Positions 59,674 to 64,000 of a stretch of DNA of 64,000 nt are shown here, piece after piece. The stretch spans positions 806,001-870,000 of the forward strand of contig JAMSLZ010000006.1 of NCBI GenBank assembly GCA_026027325.1, written 5' to 3'. The notes beneath the pieces were generated by a model, which saw only the letters and a list, made by a program, of their open reading frames with translations, was not told the DNA's origin and did not search any database. The position numbers and the translations under genes were made by a program. Source of the stretch: Actinomucor elegans. Its lineage: Eukaryota; Mucoromycota; Mucoromycetes; Mucorales; Mucoraceae. Numbering within the stretch: the first letter of the stretch is position 1; each line of letters opens with the position of its first letter.

Positions 59674-62327
59674 GTTTGATGTTATTAAGGAAACAAGAAA
59701 AAGGGTGAAAAAGAAGTGCCCAAAGGACGCGCCCTAATAGGCTTTTATTTAGATTTGGTTTGAAAAATTTTCTTCAAACATAAGCCAATCAAGTGCTAGG
59801 ATCTGAAAGAAAGGCTGTCCCGGGCTCCGCTTCGTTGACTATTATGGAACCTAGAATCACATCTATACAATGCAACCTTCATCCATCCGCGGTGTAACTA
59901 AACGAGTATCTTGAAGCACACAGAGCAACAATGACCTATTAAAGCCTAGATGATTTGGATTTCATATTCGTTTAACAGGTGAATCAAGCGTATATTTCGT
60001 TCGTAATGACTGCTTTTTTTTTAAATCCGCTCGCTATGGTTATCCTTGTCTTTCTGTAGAACCATTGCAAAACCTTATGAAATAACTGTAGAATCCAAAG
60101 AAGCAGCTTGCATATCATCATATAAACTAAACATCTGTTGTATTCGTGAGAAAGCACACAGAGATTCAGAGACTAAGAATTGTACCCTTTAATTTTATCC
60201 AGATTTATTATGCTGAAAGGCAACCCCAGAGCGAGCGGGCAGCCAATCGCTGATAACTAGACTAATAAAATAAAAAAGAACGGGTAACCTAGTACAAACT
60301 TTCATCGTGGATGAATAAGACTGGACGAGACGTAGAACGAAGCTTGGCCTGTGCCTACTTTTCATGTGTCTACAAGATGGATTGTTATTAGTTGTTGGGG
60401 AAGGCAAATCTATCTATCTGTCAAAAACCATCATTAGTTTCTGGAAGCAGGAGCTAGTATTTCATGAATAGTTGTGACACGAATATTGCAGCTCACTTTA
60501 AAATCTGAACTCGTTCTAATGCACTCGATTCAATTACATTGCAGCAAGCAATAACTGTTATATTCAACATCGTTCTTGGGTTTACCACAGGATAAGCGCC
60601 ATTGATGTTATGTGCAGTATTCTGGGAGTATTAGAAACGATACAGTAATTGTTTTTGATACTCATTATTCAATAGGTAATGTACAGCAATATTAAAATAT
60701 CATTGTTGGCTGGTTTGATCTGAGAGACCGCTTATTGCACATACTGCTCAATTTGTTTCAAGCCTTTTCTTCACAATGTGAAAACAGACATATGTTCATC
60801 ACTTAGGCTGTGTCATTCAAGGCATATTGCTGAACAAAATTTCCATACATACTTTGACCTATACAAAGAGCTGGATTATACACTTGTCTTCAAACTGTCT
60901 TTAATATGGTTTTAAAAAGTGATGCAAAGATACAGATATTGTTTAGATAGTATCCCCCTTTTTATTGGTTGTTGATGATTTACAAAATTAGCTGGAGGGC
61001 ATCAGCTTGGAATTTTGATCTCATTTTTTATGCTTAAAGATCGCCGCTACTTCAAAAAAAAACTTTAAACAAGTTTATGTAAAGTTGAATAGCGCGTCGA
61101 ATGGCTTAAGTACTAACTAGTTGTCTTTATTTACTTTTTATTTTGTAGAATTACCACTAATAAGTGAGGTGTTTTTGGCATTTTTTTTAAAAAATAAGAC
61201 CCTAACTAGAGTGTTTTATATACACAATAAAATACAAAAACAAATACTTTTGGATGGCCACTGATATCACAATCCTATAGCATTAGTTGACCATAGCTCA
61301 AAGATGCCATCTTTGCGCTCCACAAAAACAAATAATTTTTTCTTTGGGAATCTAACCAAAGGGGCATTTGCAATTTTTCATGTTATCCATTCTTAGCTTC
61401 TCAGCATTCGTCAGTTTATTCCAATTTAACATTGCATCTGATAATTCATTAATGCTTAGAATGAATTACTGCATCAAATAGTACCAGTATTCGATAAAAG
61501 CATCACCATTTGTTATATTTTAGTGTTTAGTTGTAAAATTCATATATTTCAATTAACACTAGTCTATAGATCTATACATTTCTGCATTAATCTCGGTTTA
61601 ATGTCGGATCTGATGTCTAAGACATATTCGAAACGTGCTACTAAATCTATTGAAGCAACAGTTTAAAGGGGGTATAATGAAGATAGTATATCCATCAGCT
61701 ATGAATTACATAAGGGAGATATCCTTTTTTTTTTTCCATATAATCAGATGAAATATGGCTAATCTTTAATAAAAGGGCCGTTGATTCAATCTGCTCCATA
61801 TGAATTAATAAACTATTTTTGTCTGGACAAGGCTTATTAAATGAACGCCTGGGATTACAAATGCATCTATGCTCAGTGCTAAAGACAAAAACTGTTTCAG
61901 TACACAGAGTCCGAACCTGTCATTCTAGCTTTGTGGCTGTAAACTTTACGTCTCTTCCGATTCTCGGTTTTATTCTGCTGCCTTGGGGGGAGTCCTTTTC
62001 TGGAAAAAATATTAGGGTTTGTGACGGACGGATTCACTCACACAAGTACTGTATTTAAGGTTTTTACCAAGGGCTTACTGCTATTACTACATTACTTGAA
62101 GTTCTTGATTGATATCTATTTGCTAGATAATTCCAACAAAAAGAGTTCCTTTTCTAAATAGATTGGCTGCCGCGGCAAACTTAAAGATACCTTTTTTTTT
62201 TACAAACACAAATCACTATTTTAAGCTTTGAGTCATGGAAAAAAAAAATAGTCTTTTTGCCTTTTGCATCTCATTGTTTTATTTCTTTTCTTTTCTTACA
62301 CTTTTTTATACATTATCACACAAATTA
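59674..62327. other. Long gene-poor region with dispersed repeats
   Basis: Begins with the SAH hydrolase upstream region. No gene is supported in 59760-62200. Repeat-family copies are concentrated at 61300-61640. Frames at 60195-60407 (minus) and 61819-62058 (plus) lack recognisable features. The T/A-rich end is the leader of the methyltransferase gene. Confidence 0.5.
61300..61640. repeat. Dispersed repeat cluster resembling 1090-1500
   Basis: Contains CTTTGCGCTCCACAAAA (61313-61329), compare CTTTGCGCTTCACAAAA at 1103-1119; ACCAAAGGGGCATTT (61357-61371); the block ATTGCATCTGAT...TACTGCATCAAATAGTA (61432-61482); and 61563-61615 with CTATAGATCTAT, GCATTAATCTCGGTTTAATG and GGATCTGATG. The order and spacing differ from the left-end cluster, so this is a shared motif kit, not a simple duplication. 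Confidence 0.55.
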
Positions 62328-63671
62328 ATGGGAGCAAAACTATCAGCGAGTCGAAATACAAGTATTAGAGAACTCTATCAAATTAATAGAAAACGCAGAT
62401 CATCAATGTCTAAAGGAACTGCCACTACCGCTTCGTCCTCAGGCGCGAGCTCAGTGGAAAAGTCAAGCCCGTCTATAGCATCAGAAGGTACGACGGATTC
62501 GACAAACTTACCTTATGGCACGCTAAAAGGCGAAGATGACAGAATGAATGCAGTAATTATCTTACAATCGGAAACACAATACTCGATTAATGAATACTCG
62601 AATATAGAATCAATTTGCACTGAAATGCTTATTTGAAGGGTAAGTTGATTATCAAAATAATAATATACGTTATATAATAGATGTTATACAGAAACTACCT
62701 GAATTCCGTTGGGCAGAATGTGGATTTCAATTCAAGTTCGACTAAAGTTTTAGATATTGGATGTGGAGCAGGCGGCTGGATTATGGTTTGTACTTTTCTA
62801 TGGCTATATGCATATTCTTAAATCCTGTGTCACATTAGGACATAGCAACCGAATTTCCATCTGCCCATTTCACCGGGGTAGACAAAGTGCGCCTATTTCC
62901 CAATTGCATTTATCCAGAGAATGTATCTTTTCAGCAAATGGATGTAACTGATGGCTTACCCTTTGAAGATGACACCTTTGATTTTGTTCATCTTAGATTA
63001 TTTGTGCTGGCCTTCAATGAAATGCAATGGGATAAGAGCTTGAAAGAAATATATCGTGTGATAAAACCAGGTGGGTACATCCAGCTGATGGAGGTAAACT
63101 TGGTAGTAAGTAGTCTTAGTTTCTGGTTCAAGCTACTAGAGCCTTAAATTGAATCTGCTTGATAGGATGAAGGTAACCAAGTAGTTAGAGAGTTTGCAGC
63201 ATTAGGTAAGTGACTGAGAGTTCATATGGATGTACGTATTTATGGCATGTTTTGTGCATCAATAGTGGCTGAATTAATGCGATCAATCGACCACGATCCA
63301 AAGGTATGCGAGAAATTACCCCATCTTTTGTCCAGGAATGGATTCACACCCGTTGAAGAAGTCAGTAAATCAATCCCACTGAGTAAGACATATACAAAAA
63401 CCAAACGAGTTTAGACAATGAGTTAATATGCTGTAAACATTCAGACAATCATCCACTTGCAAGCGAGTTTCTGTTCATTTTGACTGTCAGTTTTGATACA
63501 TGTAAACCACTCATCATTAGCATGTGTAAGCTGAGCTCAGAAGATGAATATCAAGCCCTCAAGAGAAACTGGATTGAAAGTAGGAAGAAGAGTTCACGCA
63601 CAACTTGGTGGGCTGCTGTTGGACGAAAACCTTTACAAGAATGTTCTGTTGAAACCGCTCAATCGCAGTAA
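62328..63671 (+). CDS. SAM-dependent methyltransferase (class I)
   Basis: Seven exons: 62328-62552, 62608-62639, 62692-62785, 62839-63105, 63166-63205, 63266-63382 and 63445-63671, about 333 residues, fully in phase. After a Ser/Thr-rich N-terminus (MGAKLSASRNTSIRELYQIN), the class I core follows: KVLDIGCGAGGWIM (motif I, SAM binding), EFPSAHFTGVDK (acidic residue of motif II), MDVTDGLPFEDDTFDFVHLR and EIYRVIKPGGYIQLMEV (motifs III-IV). The MG start could be N-myristoylated, which would tether it to membranes. An in-frame extension upstream to 62235 would add a hydrophobic leader and was not used. The family is widespread in Mucoromycota; the substrate is unknown. Confidence 0.87.
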
Positions 63672-64000
63672 TAATTAATCTATACATTGGGCATGGTAAT
63701 TATACTCAAGAAGCTCATTCTGAAGGGTCTTCTTCAAGTATGCGTTTTCAGCAGGTTTGAACTGATGATTCTTTATTGACCCACTGAAATCATACATTAA
63801 ACTTCTTTGGTATTAATCCTGAAATCCTAGATCGAATTTTATGCCATCATCATCCACATTTTAATTTTATTCTCTTTCTGTTACACACAATCTCGAATGA
63901 GAATAATGATAATAAAGGCCTAAGATGAAGGTAATCGATTATTTTCAGTTGGAATATAACATTATTTACAAATTAAAAGAGAGACCAAGAACTTCCACTG
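63672..64000. other. Right-end intergenic stretch
   Basis: 3' region of the methyltransferase gene, containing AATAA-type signals (63910-63916). Nothing else is seen. Confidence 0.5.

Noticed and set aside
62235..62327. Upstream in-frame ATG extension of the methyltransferase
   Set aside because: It adds a Phe-rich stretch encoded by T-rich leader DNA; the MGAKLSAS start at 62328 looks genuine.

Overview
The window reads as nuclear DNA of an early-diverging fungus, most likely Mucoromycota and probably Mucorales. It is AT-rich. Most genes carry several short introns, usually 40-60 nt with GTAAG-like donors and TAG acceptors. The gene set is fungal: Kex2, Spp1, Cox9, Erj5, Sed5. Homopolymer and (TG)n/(TA)n tracts are frequent between genes and inside introns. 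No rRNA, tRNA, CRISPR or complete transposon was recognised. Gene models below were built by joining reading frames across introns whose phases agree; exon ends are given where they could be placed.

Layout. 1-561: 5' part of a Q/S-rich gene, minus strand. 1582-2680: SED5 t-SNARE, divergent from 2839-4814 ECD/SGT1. 5164-7097: arrestin-domain protein. 9291-11086: SPP1, the PHD subunit of Set1/COMPASS. 11244-13756: KEX2. 16147-17142: C2H2 zinc-finger protein. 18236-18703: possible small unrecognised gene, just upstream of an endosomal Na+/H+ exchanger (18808-21090). 23150-23977: Q/M/P-rich protein. 24374-25272: clathrin light chain. 27913-28462: small secreted Kre9/Knh1-like protein. 29838-35720: ABCC-type protein with degenerate ATPase motifs. 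35994-36161: COX9. 37551-38966: actin-related protein. 41112-44807: OCRL-type inositol 5-phosphatase. 45385-46518: ERJ5. 46640-47215: relic gene. 48033-48258: mitochondrial bL33m. 49565-51683: GH47 mannosidase with a frameshift. 51840-52292: mS38, divergent from 52557-53279 RPS18. 53936-54853: SDR. 55127-56854: GT1 glycosyltransferase. 58107-59673: S-adenosylhomocysteine hydrolase. 62328-63671: SAM methyltransferase.

These are ordinary scattered eukaryotic genes, not an operon or cluster. Several belong to the secretory/endosomal system (Sed5, Kex2, Nhx1, clathrin light chain, OCRL-like, Erj5, arrestin), but nothing shows that they are coordinated. Long gene-poor gaps of 1-2.7 kb hold a degenerate dispersed repeat family, microsatellites and a few relic reading frames.

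The most unusual item is the ABCC-like gene. Its roughly 1700-codon architecture is kept, but signature, switch-histidine, Q-loop and Walker residues have changed in one or both nucleotide-binding domains, and one intron junction does not keep frame. No clearly new multi-gene system was found.
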